20,374 nt of DNA from an uncultured Erysipelotrichales bacterium (GCA_910579135.1 CAJTTM010000043.1:1-20374), one strand, 5' to 3'. Counted from the first letter of the stretch, positions 1-9,133 are shown. The notes: generated by a model from the sequence alone, not told the origin. Numbers and translations are program-made.

Positions 1-3000
1 ATATGATAAATTTGCATGTACATCTAATCTTGGTTTATCAACATGTAATCTATCTGTTAAGCTTAAAGCACGTTCTTTCATAGAAATATGAGAAGGTGTG
101 ATTGTTAATTTCGCATCTAAATCTTCAAACCAGTCAGAAACACCAGTGATACGAACATTCATTTTCTTTAAGTTAGACATATCTTGTTGTCCAGCATAAT
201 CTTTGCAGACAATAACCATGCTCTTAAGTCTAATAAAATCTAAACCTTTAATCATATCTTCATCAACAATTAAAGATCCATCTGCATCAACCTTTAAGTC
301 TTTAGCTTTGATAATTTTAGGTACAGCACTACTATCATTAGCATTTTGATAATAATCATAGAATCTAATTTCTTCAATCTTAGTTACATCTTCATAGCCA
401 GATATCTTAATTTCTTTTGCATTAAATCCTTTTACAACAGTTCCTATTGATGGTTTCTTTCCAACACTTAGTAAGTCTATTGTAACATTAGCATCTCCTA
501 CTGGAGCCACCGAATTATTACAGATAGTAAAATCATATCCTGTATTTTCTTTTTTATTAGCAACATTCAATGAATGTACTGTTGTTTGTGCCCCATTACG
601 GTTAGAAGCAGTGTTTATTCCAGATTTTGTACTTTCATCCTCACTAAAACTATACCCTGTTAATTCCAACCAAATTGTTCCAATATTCAATGTTCCAGTC
701 TCACTGTATTTTTTATCTACACTACTATCATTATATTGTGTTTCAAAAGAACCTGTAACATTTAACTGTTGTACAATATTTGGAGTTCCTTCTACTTGTA
801 TATAAACATCATTAGTAATTGAAGCATGAACATCAAACTCATCAAATAGAATTTCATAATGTGATAAAATACCGCTCCATGAAGCTTTATCTAACACATA
901 ATTTCCATCATCATCTACACTAAAAGCATCCAATGTCAAATGATAATCAGTTCCATCATTCATATAAAGAACAACTTCTTTAATCTTAGATATTTCTACT
1001 AATTTCTTTGATAAAGTTAATGTATCAGTAATAAATCCATATTGTTTAACACCACTAACAGCACCCGTTGAAACCAATAATTCTCCTGACTTCATAAGAC
1101 CAGGAATTAATTTAGAAATACTATTATTACCCAATCTCCATCTAAAACCAGCATTAGGAAGACCCATTGGGGTTTCTGTTGGATCATTATATGTATAAGT
1201 TCCATTTACATTTCTAAATGTATCAACATTAATAATAGGATTTGCTGGATTTGTATTAAGCGTTGCATAAGAAGTCACTCTCTTATCCACGGTTGTATCA
1301 TTATAAGCAGTTTCAAAACTTCCTGTAACTCCAACAGGTTTAACAACATTTGTACTACCATTAACTTTAATGAACACATTATCGTTTAACGTTGTTTTAT
1401 TTAAAAACTTACTAAATGAAACAGTAAAATTCAATAATGTTTCATCATCCCAAGCATCACTTTCCAACACATAATTTCCATCTGCATCTACGGTAAACAT
1501 ATTTGTTGTCACACTCGAAAGTGTTTTTGTAGTCCCATCACTCAAATTAAAAGTAATTGAATCAATAACAGCAATATTTTCAATTAAATCCTTAGAGAAT
1601 ATAATCTTATCCGTAATAAGTCCTTTAGGATTACTACCACTTGTAATAAGTAAATTTCCAGATTTGAAAACACCAGGTATCATATCAGAAATACTACTAT
1701 TTCCTAACTTATATCTAAAACCTATATCTGAACTTCCCATAGGTACATTAAGTGAATCCGCATATGTATAAGTTCCATCATCTTTCTTTTGATAAGCATC
1801 ATTATCAATCAATGGAACAGCTGCACTTGTATCGAGTGTTGCCTCTGATGTTGCCTTCTTATCAGCATTTTTATCATTATAAACAGTCTCTAAACTTCCT
1901 GTTACTTTTACTGGTTTAACAACGTTTGTCTTACCATTGACACTAACATATATACTATTACCCAATTGTGTTTCGGCCTTAAATTCACTCACTTTAACTT
2001 CAAAATTCAATAGTGTTTTATCATCCCATACCAATTTATCTAAAACATAATTTCCATCTGCATCTATTGTAAATGTAGTAGCATCAACATCTGTAAGTAC
2101 CTTTTGTGTTCCATCACTGAAATTCAAAGTGATAGTTTCAATCTTCGATGCTTTTTCCACTAAATCTTTAGAAAATACAATTTTATCAGCAATAAAACCT
2201 CTTGGATTAGATCCAGTGCTCAACAAGAAATTTCCAGACTTGAAAACACCAGGTATCATATCAGAAATACTTCCATTACCTAATTTATATCTATATCCAA
2301 CATTAGGTCCTAATACTGGTACTCTGACCAAATCTCCATATTCATATGTTCCATCAGTTCTCTTTTGATATCCATCCACATCAATCAACGGGATAGCTGG
2401 TGATGTTTCAATTGTCGCTTCAGTTGTACTTACTTTCTTAGGCGTTTTTGTATATCCACCATTCGTAAGTTCTCCTTCACTAGTTGCAACTGGAGGAACA
2501 TAATGCCATTTTTCATAAGTTGTATCTAATTTATTTACAAACACATCTCTACTATTGACATTTCCATTAACTACAATACGTCCATCAAACTCTTCTTTTA
2601 CATTAATACGTTCTTTAAAATTAATTCTTACACTACCTGTAAAAGATAAATTCTTATGACTAGACAAATAATTTTTCACAACATCTTTTGCATTATATGA
2701 CCAGACTGCAATCTTATCAGTTGAAGCACTAGAATCAGCAGAAAAGCTTCCCATAGAAATATATTCTGTTTTTTTTGTAGAAGAATTTAAAAACTCAAAA
2801 TAAACATTACATGGATCCTTAAACCAATCACTCAACTTAGGAGCATCTTCTCCATCATGGATATTCATTTCAATACTAATTTTTCGCAAGTCAAAATTAT
2901 TAGGTAAAGTATCTACAATATATGTATTAAACGCTGGAATATTCCCAGTATTTTTAAAACCATCTAAATAATAATCAACATTAGATCCAATTGGAACACT

Positions 3001-4377
3001 TTTCTTTTTAACTTTTTGTCCTTTTTCCTCCACATATTTATTATGAGTAAAACCATCTTTAGGAGCATCAAATTTACCTGTAACATTTGTAGTCTTTGAC
3101 CAAGAATAAGCATTACCTGTACCAAAATAAATTGTTGTATACATTCTTGTAAAGAGTGATGAAATAGCATAATTTGGAACATTGGTTGCCATTGGAATCG
3201 CAAAGTAATAAACTTTCTTCTCTCCTTTTTTTACCACTGCATCAGTTGTTTCACGAAGAGTCACCATAGAGTTAATAGTATAATTATATGGAAGAGATTT
3301 CTGTTTAACATTTGAAAAACTTTCAATATCCCATTCAGCAAGCTCATCTTCATCAATATTCGTTACATCATATATTAAAACCCCACCATCTCCAGGCACT
3401 CCAACAAAGTCGTTTTCTCGATCTTGATTTGTAAAGCTATTATTTTCAATAGGAGCACCATCAGGATTATGTATCCATTTCATTGCTTCTTTTCGCAATA
3501 ATCCATATGCATTTTCATCATCATTTGTTGGTACTTTAATACCAAAACCATAGGCATTAAAATAGCTTGTTTCTTCTTCAGATCTATTTTCAACTTCTAC
3601 TTTATAAACTAAATAATTATATTTATCCCATAAAACATTATTAGGTGTTACTTGAGTAATCTTTGTTTCCCATTGTAAGTTAGAACAAATTAAATTATAT
3701 TTTGCTTTCGTTGTTGCACCAGGTGCAGTTTGAAATTGAACCGTGTGTTGTTCTTGATCTTCATCTTCATACTTTTCATATCCACCACCTAAAGATACAG
3801 TTGCCCCAGCATTTTCTGGAACATCACCATAGAAATATAATTCTACTTGAACATATAATGGATTCCCTGATTCCAAAACCATCTGGCTTCCTTCAATTGT
3901 ACATGTTTTTCTAAAGTCATCACCTTCATCGACATCAGCACCTTTAGCTTCTTTAACAACAGCTCCAACACCTAGTAATGGATTTCCATTTTCATCTTTT
4001 TGATCGCTTGGAACTTCATTAGCATCAAAAGTTGTAACTAAATTTCCTCCAATATAGTAAAAATAAGGTAACTGCAAATCAAAATGCAATCCATGTGCAC
4101 TACCAATTGTGAAGTCTGGATCTATAACCAGATTGACAGTTACACCTTTCCCCTTTCCACGGCTGATTAAAGATGTATTAGCTTGTGGATCTCCATTGCT
4201 GTCAGTAGGCGTAATCCCTCCTGAAAAATGTTCCATTACAAAATGGACACTTGGTCTTCCTATATCTGTAGCAGCATTCGCAATATTATTCATCAAGTTC
4301 AAACTCGATATAACCATCGCTATTGTCAAAACTACTTTCAAAATCTTTTTCAAAACATCCTTTACACCGTTAATCAT
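1..4377 (-). CDS. Giant secreted repeat protein, N-terminal part (gene runs off the left edge)
   Basis: An uninterrupted frame of 1459 codons starts at ATG 4377-4375 behind a good ribosome site (GGAGGAAT) and is still open at base 1, so the C-terminus and any sortase or other wall anchor are unseen. Residues 1-35 form a signal peptide: MINGVKDVLKKILK, a hydrophobic core, then a likely cut after ANA. Residues about 36-650 contain beta-rich, DUF11-like segments (for example NTGNIPAFNTYIVDTLP), as in stalks of Gram-positive surface proteins. Residues 652-1224 are three tandem repeats of 192, 192 and 189 residues, followed by a diverged fourth unit. Each repeat carries a DADGNYVLD-like acidic loop. 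The protein is probably exported and displayed on the surface, perhaps as an adhesin; that role is inference. I do not recognise a named family. Confidence 0.88.
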   Translation of the reverse strand, partial: MINGVKDVLKKILKVVLTIAMVISSLNLMNNIANAATDIGRPSVHFVMEHFSGGITPTDSNGDPQANTSLISRGKGKGVTVNLVIDPDFTIGSAHGLHFDLQLPYFYYIGGNLVTTFDANEVPSDQKDENGNPLLGVGAVVKEAKGADVDEGDDFRKTCTIEGSQMVLESGNPLYVQVELYFYGDVPENAGATVSLGGGYEKYEDEDQEQHTVQFQTAPGATTKAKYNLICSNLQWETKITQVTPNNVLWDKYNYLVYKVEVENRSEEETSYFNAYGFGIKVPTNDDENAYGLLRKEAMKWIHNPDGAPIENNSFTNQDRENDFVGVPGDGGVLIYDVTNIDEDELAEWDIESFSNVKQKSLPYNYTINSMVTLRETTDAVVKKGEKKVYYFAIPMATNVPNYAISSLFTRMYTTIYFGTGNAYSWSKTTNVTGKFDAPKDGFTHNKYVEEKGQKVKKKSVPIGSNVDYYLDGFKNTGNIPAFNTYIVDTLPNNFDLRKISIEMNIHDGEDAPKLSDWFKDPCNVYFEFLNSSTKKTEYISMGSFSADSSASTDKIAVWSYNAKDVVKNYLSSHKNLSFTGSVRINFKERINVKEEFDGRIVVNGNVNSRDVFVNKLDTTYEKWHYVPPVATSEGELTNGGYTKTPKKVSTTEATIETSPAIPLIDVDGYQKRTDGTYEYGDLVRVPVLGPNVGYRYKLGNGSISDMIPGVFKSGNFLLSTGSNPRGFIADKIVFSKDLVEKASKIETITLNFSDGTQKVLTDVDATTFTIDADGNYVLDKLVWDDKTLLNFEVKVSEFKAETQLGNSIYVSVNGKTNVVKPVKVTGSLETVYNDKNADKKATSEATLDTSAAVPLIDNDAYQKKDDGTYTYADSLNVPMGSSDIGFRYKLGNSSISDMIPGVFKSGNLLITSGSNPKGLITDKIIFSKDLIENIAVIDSITFNLSDGTTKTLSSVTTNMFTVDADGNYVLESDAWDDETLLNFTVSFSKFLNKTTLNDNVFIKVNGSTNVVKPVGVTGSFETAYNDTTVDKRVTSYATLNTNPANPIINVDTFRNVNGTYTYNDPTETPMGLPNAGFRWRLGNNSISKLIPGLMKSGELLVSTGAVSGVKQYGFITDTLTLSKKLVEISKIKEVVLYMNDGTDYHLTLDAFSVDDDGNYVLDKASWSGILSHYEILFDEFDVHASITNDVYIQVEGTPNIVQQLNVTGSFETQYNDSSVDKKYSETGTLNIGTIWLELTGYSFSEDESTKSGINTASNRNGAQTTVHSLNVANKKENTGYDFTICNNSVAPVGDANVTIDLLSVGKKPSIGTVVKGFNAKEIKISGYEDVTKIEEIRFYDYYQNANDSSAVPKIIKAKDLKVDADGSLIVDEDMIKGLDFIRLKSMVIVCKDYAGQQDMSNLKKMNVRITGVSDWFEDLDAKLTITPSHISMKERALSLTDRLHVDKPRLDVHANLSY
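706..2424 (-). repeat. Three tandem ~190-residue repeats inside the surface protein
   Basis: Units lie at 1849-2424, 1273-1848 and 706-1272 (minus strand), two of exactly 576 bp and one of 567 bp. Each begins with a (T/S)xATxxT segment and shares GTYxY, GFRYKLGN-SIS, IPGVFKSG, SKxLxE, SDGT, DxDGNYVLD, TNVVKP and VTGSxETxYND. Units 1 and 2 keep about 44 nearly identical bases around 1650-1695 and 2226-2271. Below 705 a fourth, strongly diverged unit continues (KVDADGSLIVDE). Confidence 0.85.
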
Positions 4378-4435
4378 TACTATATTCCTCCCTACATATA
4401 TTCATTTTAAAATCAGCACATAATAACCTACTATC

Positions 4436-4464
4436 ATTCTACTCGTCATTGCCCTTAAAATCAA
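4436..4464 (-). promoter_or_regulatory. Probable sigma-A promoter of the surface protein gene
   Basis: On the minus strand TTGATT (4459-4464) and TAGAAT (4436-4441) are separated by exactly 17 bases. This predicts a leader of about 50 nt before the start at 4377. Confidence 0.55.
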
Positions 4465-4607
4465 TGCTTTCTATGTAAAAAGGCAAAAAAGCAACCTATA
4501 AATCATCGCTTTTCGAGAAAATCATTATTATGATTTCTCTTGTCTAAAAATAAATATGTTTAAATATTCTTAAAAAAATATTTAAACATATTTAAAAAAC
4601 ACTCTTT
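4465..4607. other. Non-coding stretch with AT-rich inverted repeats, including a perfect 18-bp one
   Basis: TAAATATGTTTAAATATT (4551-4568) is the exact reverse complement of 4577-4594, with an 8-nt loop. A shorter imperfect dyad (GAGAAAATCAT / ATGATTTCTC) lies at 4515-4539. No coding potential is seen. The perfect repeat ends about 10 bp before the truncated transposase frame, so it may mark the deletion edge. It could also work as a weak terminator, since the minus strand has a short T run past it. Confidence 0.6.
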
Positions 4608-5066
4608 TTGAGTGATCATAATAATAATCCATTGGTATTTGATACATTTGATAAGGCAATGGAAAACTATCCAGATGCACATCCGCTATTTCATTCTGAT
4701 GCAGGATTTCAGTATACAAGTTCTATGTTTGTTAAGAAACTGAAAGATCTAGGAATTGTACAAAGTATGTCAAGAGTTGGAAAATGCATCGACAATGGTC
4801 CGATGGAAGGATTCTGGGGAATCTTAAAAAGTGAGATGTATTATGGAAAGCATTACTATACAAAGGAAGAACTCATTCAAGCCATTAATGAATGGATCAA
4901 CTATTACATATTTGAAAGACTGCAGAGAAGATTCAATGTGCAAACACCATATGAAGTGAGAAGTGCTGCGTTAAATACTGATAATCCGATTGAATATAAG
5001 ATTCCAGAAAACAAATCAATTATTCAATATAAACAGAAACATTTTAAAAGTTATCAGATGATATAA
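4608..5066 (+). pseudogene. IS3-family transposase OrfB, C-terminal fragment
   Basis: About 152 residues remain of a protein usually near 280. The frame opens at a TTG with no ribosome site, directly in the family segment SDHNNNPLVF. It keeps the second catalytic Asp (D31, in HSDAGFQYTS) and the catalytic Glu (E67, in DNGPMEGFWG). Exactly 35 residues lie between them, as expected for the IS3 DD(35)E integrase core. The first Asp, the HTH part and all of OrfA are missing, so the fragment cannot transpose. The C-terminal half is intact to its natural stop, with no internal lesions, so the left-hand deletion is probably not very old. Confidence 0.9.
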
Positions 5067-5096
5067 AAAATCCACCAGGATAAATATCCTAGTGGA
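5065..5096 (-). terminator. Rho-independent terminator inside the IS right end
   Basis: Reading the minus strand, arms of 12 bases (5071-5082 and 5085-5096, one C/A mismatch) form a hairpin followed by TTTTTT. It can end transcripts of the flavoprotein gene that stops at 5164. As part of the IS it would also shield the element from outside transcription. Confidence 0.65.
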
Positions 5097-5104
5097 AATA
5101 TAAA

Positions 5105-5145
5105 CTTTTAATTATTTCATTTGTCGACTTGACTAAATCATATCA
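5105..5145 (-). repeat. IS3-family terminal inverted repeat (right end)
   Basis: The reverse complement of 5105-5133 reads GTCAAGTCGACA, then AATGAAATAATTAAAAG. It matches 20333-20361 (GTCAAGTAGACA, then GGTGAAATAATTAAAAT) with only a few differences. The outermost 12 bases are diverged between the two ends apart from the initial TGA. Confidence 0.75.
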
Positions 5146-5163
5146 TTTTGAAGTGTTTTTTTG

Positions 5164-5784
5164 TTATTTTATAAAATTAGTTGAAACTCTCTCTTCTTTT
5201 TTTGGTAGACCATATTCCTTTTTCCCAAGGTTGATGCTCTTTATTAAGAACGCCATATTTCTACCCAAAGTTCTCATAATTTGTAATCCTTCTTTATCTT
5301 GTTTAACTTCTTCAATATTGTTCCCATGAACATTATTCCAATATTGGCTTGATGCTATCGGCATTGAAGAAATAGTAAAATACTTATTTAATTCATCAAA
5401 AGTTGCAGTTGTACCACCACGTCTTGCACTTACAACACTGGCTCCAACTTTCATTGTCTTATCAAAACCATGACTATAGAATAAACGATCCAGAAATGAA
5501 ATCAAATTTCCATTTGCACTCGCATAATAAACTGGTGACCCAATAACAATTCCATCGCATTGTTCAAACTTATTTGCAACTTCATTAACTAAATCATCAT
5601 TAAATACACATTGTCCAATTGTTTTGCATCTACCGCAAGCAATACATCCTCTTATTCCTTTGTTTCCAACCTGAATAATTTCCGTTTCAATTCCTTCATC
5701 ATTTAATGTATCTGCAACCTCTTTTAACGCTATATAAGTGCATCCTCTTACATGAGGACTACCATTAATTAATAATACTTTCAT
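5164..5784 (-). CDS. Iron-sulfur flavoprotein / NADPH-dependent FMN reductase-like protein (copy A)
   Basis: The 206-residue protein has a flavodoxin-like fold: an N-terminal beta strand and phosphate loop (MKVLLINGSPHVRGCT, residues 1-16) that binds FMN. A compact cysteine cluster C47, C50, C53, C59 (GCIACGRCKTIGQC) is typical of iron-sulfur flavoproteins, which hold a [4Fe-4S] cluster beside the flavin and shuttle electrons in the cytoplasm. GSPVYYASANGNL is the usual second flavin-contact loop. It is the same length as copy B at 13341 and roughly 60-65% identical by eye. Copy B has N15 where this one has C15, in the phosphate loop. The start at 5784 follows a GGAAGGATGAAGGA ribosome region. 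It is transcribed alone, ending at the hairpin at 5065-5096. The physiological partner is unknown. Confidence 0.85.
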   Translation of the reverse strand: MKVLLINGSPHVRGCTYIALKEVADTLNDEGIETEIIQVGNKGIRGCIACGRCKTIGQCVFNDDLVNEVANKFEQCDGIVIGSPVYYASANGNLISFLDRLFYSHGFDKTMKVGASVVSARRGGTTATFDELNKYFTISSMPIASSQYWNNVHGNNIEEVKQDKEGLQIMRTLGRNMAFLIKSINLGKKEYGLPKKEERVSTNFIK

Positions 5785-5804
5785 TTTCCTTCATCCTTCC
5801 TTTT

Positions 5805-5819
5805 TAACATAATATGTTA
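5805..5819. promoter_or_regulatory. Small perfect dyad before flavoprotein copy A
   Basis: TAACATAATATGTTA is a perfect 7-1-7 inverted repeat, 21 bases upstream of the start at 5784. It is a possible operator, but AT-rich chance dyads are common here. Confidence 0.3.
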
Positions 5820-5830
5820 TATCATTATTT

Positions 5831-5851
5831 TCTATTCTTGATAAGAATACT
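5831..5851 (-). promoter_or_regulatory. Candidate LysR-type (T-N11-A) site upstream of flavoprotein copy A
   Basis: On the minus strand the site reads AGTAT-N11-ATAGA, matching 17 of 21 positions of the operator in front of flavoprotein copy B (13234-13254). It contains the dyad TATTCTT-gat-AAGAATA. The ATTGTAC element seen at the other sites is not present at the same spacing, and the start codon is only about 46 bases away. It may be a degenerate or unrelated site. Confidence 0.35.
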
Positions 5852-6001
5852 CTTTCCATATTTTCTAAAAAAGTGTTTAAAACTTTTGCCGTTGTTCTTC
5901 GAACCATCTTATCAGCACTTGTTTTTTTGTTTTTTTATTGTTTCTCCATTTATCTCCATATCAATTCTATCATTTATTCCTTCCTTTGAAAACAAAAAGA
6001 A

Positions 6002-6021
6002 TGAACAATTGTCTTTGTTCA
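6002..6021 (-). terminator. Rho-independent terminator after the ABC transporter gene
   Basis: TGAACAA (6015-6021 read on minus) pairs with TTGTTCA (6002-6008), followed on the minus strand by TTCTTTTTGTTTT. The hairpin starts 10 bases after the stop at 6031. Confidence 0.7.
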
Positions 6022-6030
6022 ATCTTAATT

Positions 6031-9000
6031 TTATTCAGTTCTTAAAGCTGTCACAGGATCTTCCTGCGCTGCTTTTTTTGAAGGAATAATCCCACCAACT
6101 AATGTCAATATAACACTTAACACAATAAGGATGATCGCTCCCGTTACTGGTAGGATTGCATTGACATCATTATTTCCTGCAACATTATGAATAACAATAT
6201 TACTTGGAATCAACAATAATAGAGTAATCACAATTCCCATAACACCAGCTAATAATCCTACAATAAACGTTTCAGCATTAAATACTTGTGAAACATTAGA
6301 TTTAGAAGCACCCATCGCTCTTAAAATACCGATTTCTTTTTTACGTTCTAAGACACTGATATAAGTAATAACCCCTATCATAATCGAAGAAACAATCAAA
6401 GAAATTGCAACAAACGCAACTAAAACATAACTAATTGTATTAATAATATCTGTAACAGAAGACATTAATGTACCAACATAATCAGTATATGAAATTACTT
6501 TATCTTCATCTATCTTTTTCATATTATTGTTATAAGCATCAAGAATATTAATTACATTTTGTTTACTTTCAAAATCTTTTGGATAGATATTAATAGCATA
6601 TGGTTTATCTTCATCTGCATACTCAAGTTTCTTTAGATTTCCTTCATAAGAAGATGTCTCTGTTGTCATTAACGACATCATCAACTCTGACAACTCTTTT
6701 TCATCCATATTCATTTTAATAGCTTTCGCAAACATAGAGCCATCTATCTTAATCGCATCTTTCATGTTTGATCCTAGATTGCCTATTTGTTTACTTAATT
6801 CTTTGCTAATCTGTATCTGTAATGATTTAGTAATAGCACTCATATATTCATTCATAATTGATTGCATATTTTTTTCTAATTGACTTTCAAATTGATCTAA
6901 CAACCCACTTTCTTGTAAAATACTTGTCATTTCTGTAGTAATTACTGATTGAGCTTCAGTTGTTTGTAAATAAGCTATAAAATATTCATTCATCTTAGTT
7001 GGATCAGTTAATTTGTTAGTGATTACATATTGATTAAACCCCGTCATTAATATTTGACTTGTTTCTTGTAATTTTTTTTCGTCTAACTTAATTTGGCTTA
7101 AATCAATACCTTTTAAAACGTCATTTATATCTATAGAAGGTAGCGTTGAAGTATCTAATTTTATATTACTAAAATTTAAAGAATTCTGATCAAATTTAAG
7201 TTTACTTTGATCAAATTGAAAAGCTTTCTTCATAATATCTGTATCAACAGTAAATAAAGATTGCATATCAAATTTTTTCTTTTGTTCATCATCAAATGAT
7301 TTTCCAGTAAAAATATTGATATTAGGTTTTTTAATTTGTTTCTTAACAATCTCACTATCTTTAGCCTCATTTATTACATGGTCTGTTAAAGAAGCAGGAT
7401 ATCCAATACCAGACATCAACATCGTTGCACTTGCATTCTCACTAGGTTGAACAATTCCAACAATACTAATCTTTTCACCTTTTTCAACAAGCTTTTTCAT
7501 ATAATCCTTATCATCAGACTTATCTTTATAAACACTATACTCCTTATCATAAACATAATAATCATGTGCTTTCACCAGCTTAAATTGAATACCTAATAAT
7601 TCATCATAAGAATATGATTCCATGTCACTAGGAACTTCAACTTCTTTTTCTTCAGAAAATTGTTTAACCATTTTATCTAATTCACTAAAATCACGTAACC
7701 CTAAAGTATAAAGCATGAAATCACTAATATTTCCATTTTTAGACAAAATAACAACACATTCATTATAATTCTTAGGCCATCTTCCTGCCTTAATATCATA
7801 TTGATTTTCATAAAGGCTAGGATTCTTAGGCATTTGATAAAAAACATCTGTACTCATCATTGCAGACATCATACTATTAGAACTTGTAGAAGAACCTAAT
7901 CCTAATGAAGAAAATGAATTATCAGGATGCACTCTTCTTACTTTGTTAGTGTTTGTACTATAAATCTGTGGTGAAACATTATAACTATATTCAATCGCAT
8001 TTGTATTCTTTTGAATATCACTTTTACCACTATCAAAATATTTCTTTAATGAAACCAAATCATTAGATCCAATCTTTGAAAACATATTGGTAATCATTTG
8101 TGACACATGGACATTGGAATCATCTTTGTCTTCATTTTTATTTTGATTATTAACCATCATAGAAGACATACTAAAACCACTACTTTGAATTTGTAAAGGA
8201 TATTCTGATAACGTATCTTCTTCTACAGAGCGAATATATTCATTAACACCATTAGATAAAGATAATATCAAAGCAATACCTATAATTCCTATTGAACCCG
8301 CAAAAGAAGTTAAAATCGTTCTTGCTTTCTTTGTACGAAGATTATTAAAACTAAGCGATAAAGCAGTTAAAAAGGACATTGATGATTTTCCCATATTCTT
8401 ATGTTGAGGAATCCCTATTTCATTATCACTAACTTGATATGGATGAGAATCAGAACGTATTGTTCCATCTCTTAATTCAACAATACGATTTGCATAAGCT
8501 TCTGCAAGCTCTGGATTATGAGTAACCATAACAACCAATCTATCTTTTGCAACCTCTTTTAATAATTCCATAACTTGAACACTTGTATCACTATCAAGAG
8601 CTCCTGTAGGCTCGTCTGCAAGTAAAATATCTGGATCATTCACTAATGCTCTAGCAATCGCAACTCTTTGCATTTGTCCTCCAGACATTTGATTAGGTTT
8701 TTTATGTCCTTGATTTCCTAAACCTACTTGTTCTAATGCTTTTTTTGCTCTTTCTTTTCTTTCTGCTTTTGAAATACCTGAAATCGTAAGAGCTAATTCC
8801 ACATTGGAAAGAACTGTTTGATGGGGAATCAAATTATAACTTTGAAAAACAAACCCAACTGTATGATTACGATAAGAATCCCAATCTCTATCTTTATATT
8901 TTTTAGTAGAGATCCCATTAATAATTAAATCTCCTCGATCATATCTATCTAAACCACCAATAATATTTAATAATGTTGTCTTACCAGAACCACTAGGTCC

Positions 9001-9111
9001 AAGTATCGCAACAAATTCATTATCACGCAAATTCAAACTAACTCCATCTAAAGCTTTTTGAATTAAATTCCCTGTTTTATATTGTTTATATATCTTTTTT
9101 ATTTGAAGCAT
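6031..9111 (-). CDS. MacB-like ABC transporter, ATPase fused to FtsX-type permease
   Basis: A single 1026-residue chain. The N-terminal ATPase has Walker A GPSGSGKT (38-45), Q-loop Q90, signature MSGGQ (142-146), Walker B ILLADE (162-167), D-loop GALD (170-173) and H-loop H198, all intact. A first membrane segment lies at about 266-286. Then comes a long extracytoplasmic region of roughly 580 residues rich in Lys, Asp and Ser. Three membrane segments in the last 135 residues form the FtsX core (ERKKEIGILRAMGAS coupling helix, IIPSKKAAQEDPVTALR tail). The layout matches the MacB/LolCDE type VII fold, which works by mechanotransmission rather than classical import. In Bacillota such fusions are annotated for peptide, lipoprotein or antibiotic handling; the substrate here is unknown. 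The start follows AAGGGAGTG. It lies 63 nt behind the PHP gene and probably shares its transcript. Confidence 0.93.
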   Translation of the reverse strand: MLQIKKIYKQYKTGNLIQKALDGVSLNLRDNEFVAILGPSGSGKTTLLNIIGGLDRYDRGDLIINGISTKKYKDRDWDSYRNHTVGFVFQSYNLIPHQTVLSNVELALTISGISKAERKERAKKALEQVGLGNQGHKKPNQMSGGQMQRVAIARALVNDPDILLADEPTGALDSDTSVQVMELLKEVAKDRLVVMVTHNPELAEAYANRIVELRDGTIRSDSHPYQVSDNEIGIPQHKNMGKSSMSFLTALSLSFNNLRTKKARTILTSFAGSIGIIGIALILSLSNGVNEYIRSVEEDTLSEYPLQIQSSGFSMSSMMVNNQNKNEDKDDSNVHVSQMITNMFSKIGSNDLVSLKKYFDSGKSDIQKNTNAIEYSYNVSPQIYSTNTNKVRRVHPDNSFSSLGLGSSTSSNSMMSAMMSTDVFYQMPKNPSLYENQYDIKAGRWPKNYNECVVILSKNGNISDFMLYTLGLRDFSELDKMVKQFSEEKEVEVPSDMESYSYDELLGIQFKLVKAHDYYVYDKEYSVYKDKSDDKDYMKKLVEKGEKISIVGIVQPSENASATMLMSGIGYPASLTDHVINEAKDSEIVKKQIKKPNINIFTGKSFDDEQKKKFDMQSLFTVDTDIMKKAFQFDQSKLKFDQNSLNFSNIKLDTSTLPSIDINDVLKGIDLSQIKLDEKKLQETSQILMTGFNQYVITNKLTDPTKMNEYFIAYLQTTEAQSVITTEMTSILQESGLLDQFESQLEKNMQSIMNEYMSAITKSLQIQISKELSKQIGNLGSNMKDAIKIDGSMFAKAIKMNMDEKELSELMMSLMTTETSSYEGNLKKLEYADEDKPYAINIYPKDFESKQNVINILDAYNNNMKKIDEDKVISYTDYVGTLMSSVTDIINTISYVLVAFVAISLIVSSIMIGVITYISVLERKKEIGILRAMGASKSNVSQVFNAETFIVGLLAGVMGIVITLLLLIPSNIVIHNVAGNNDVNAILPVTGAIILIVLSVILTLVGGIIPSKKAAQEDPVTALRTE

Positions 9112-9133
9112 ATATGCTCACTCCCTTTTTTAT

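Larger units (their letters stand above)
4605..5145 (+). mobile_element. Right-hand remnant of an IS3-family element
   Basis: The remnant holds the 3' half of orfB plus the right terminus. The right boundary is placed at 5145 because the inward-reading sequence from there, TGATATGATTTA followed by GTCAAGTCGACA, matches in layout the element left end at 20321 (TGA, 12 bases to GTCAAGT). The left end is deleted at about 4605. Confidence 0.75.
5785..6001 (-). other. Intergenic stretch with an unrecognised 38-codon frame
   Basis: Besides the two dyads listed separately, a minus-strand frame from ATG 5907 to TGA 5791 encodes 38 residues (MVRRTTAKVLNTFLENMERV...). It lacks a convincing ribosome site. 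Just upstream, another frame (MEINGETIKKQ) ends in the A-rich run near 5921-5936. The two might be halves of one frameshifted small gene of about 60 codons, or chance frames. I do not recognise either. Confidence 0.2.

Noticed and set aside
2129..2368. Plus-strand frame across the repeat region
   Set aside because: It is antisense to repeat unit 1 of the surface protein and has no independent support.
4109..4423. Plus-strand open frame of about 100 codons
   Set aside because: It lies opposite the signal-peptide end of the surface-protein gene, has no ribosome site and no recognisable sequence. It is a shadow of the AT-rich coding strand.
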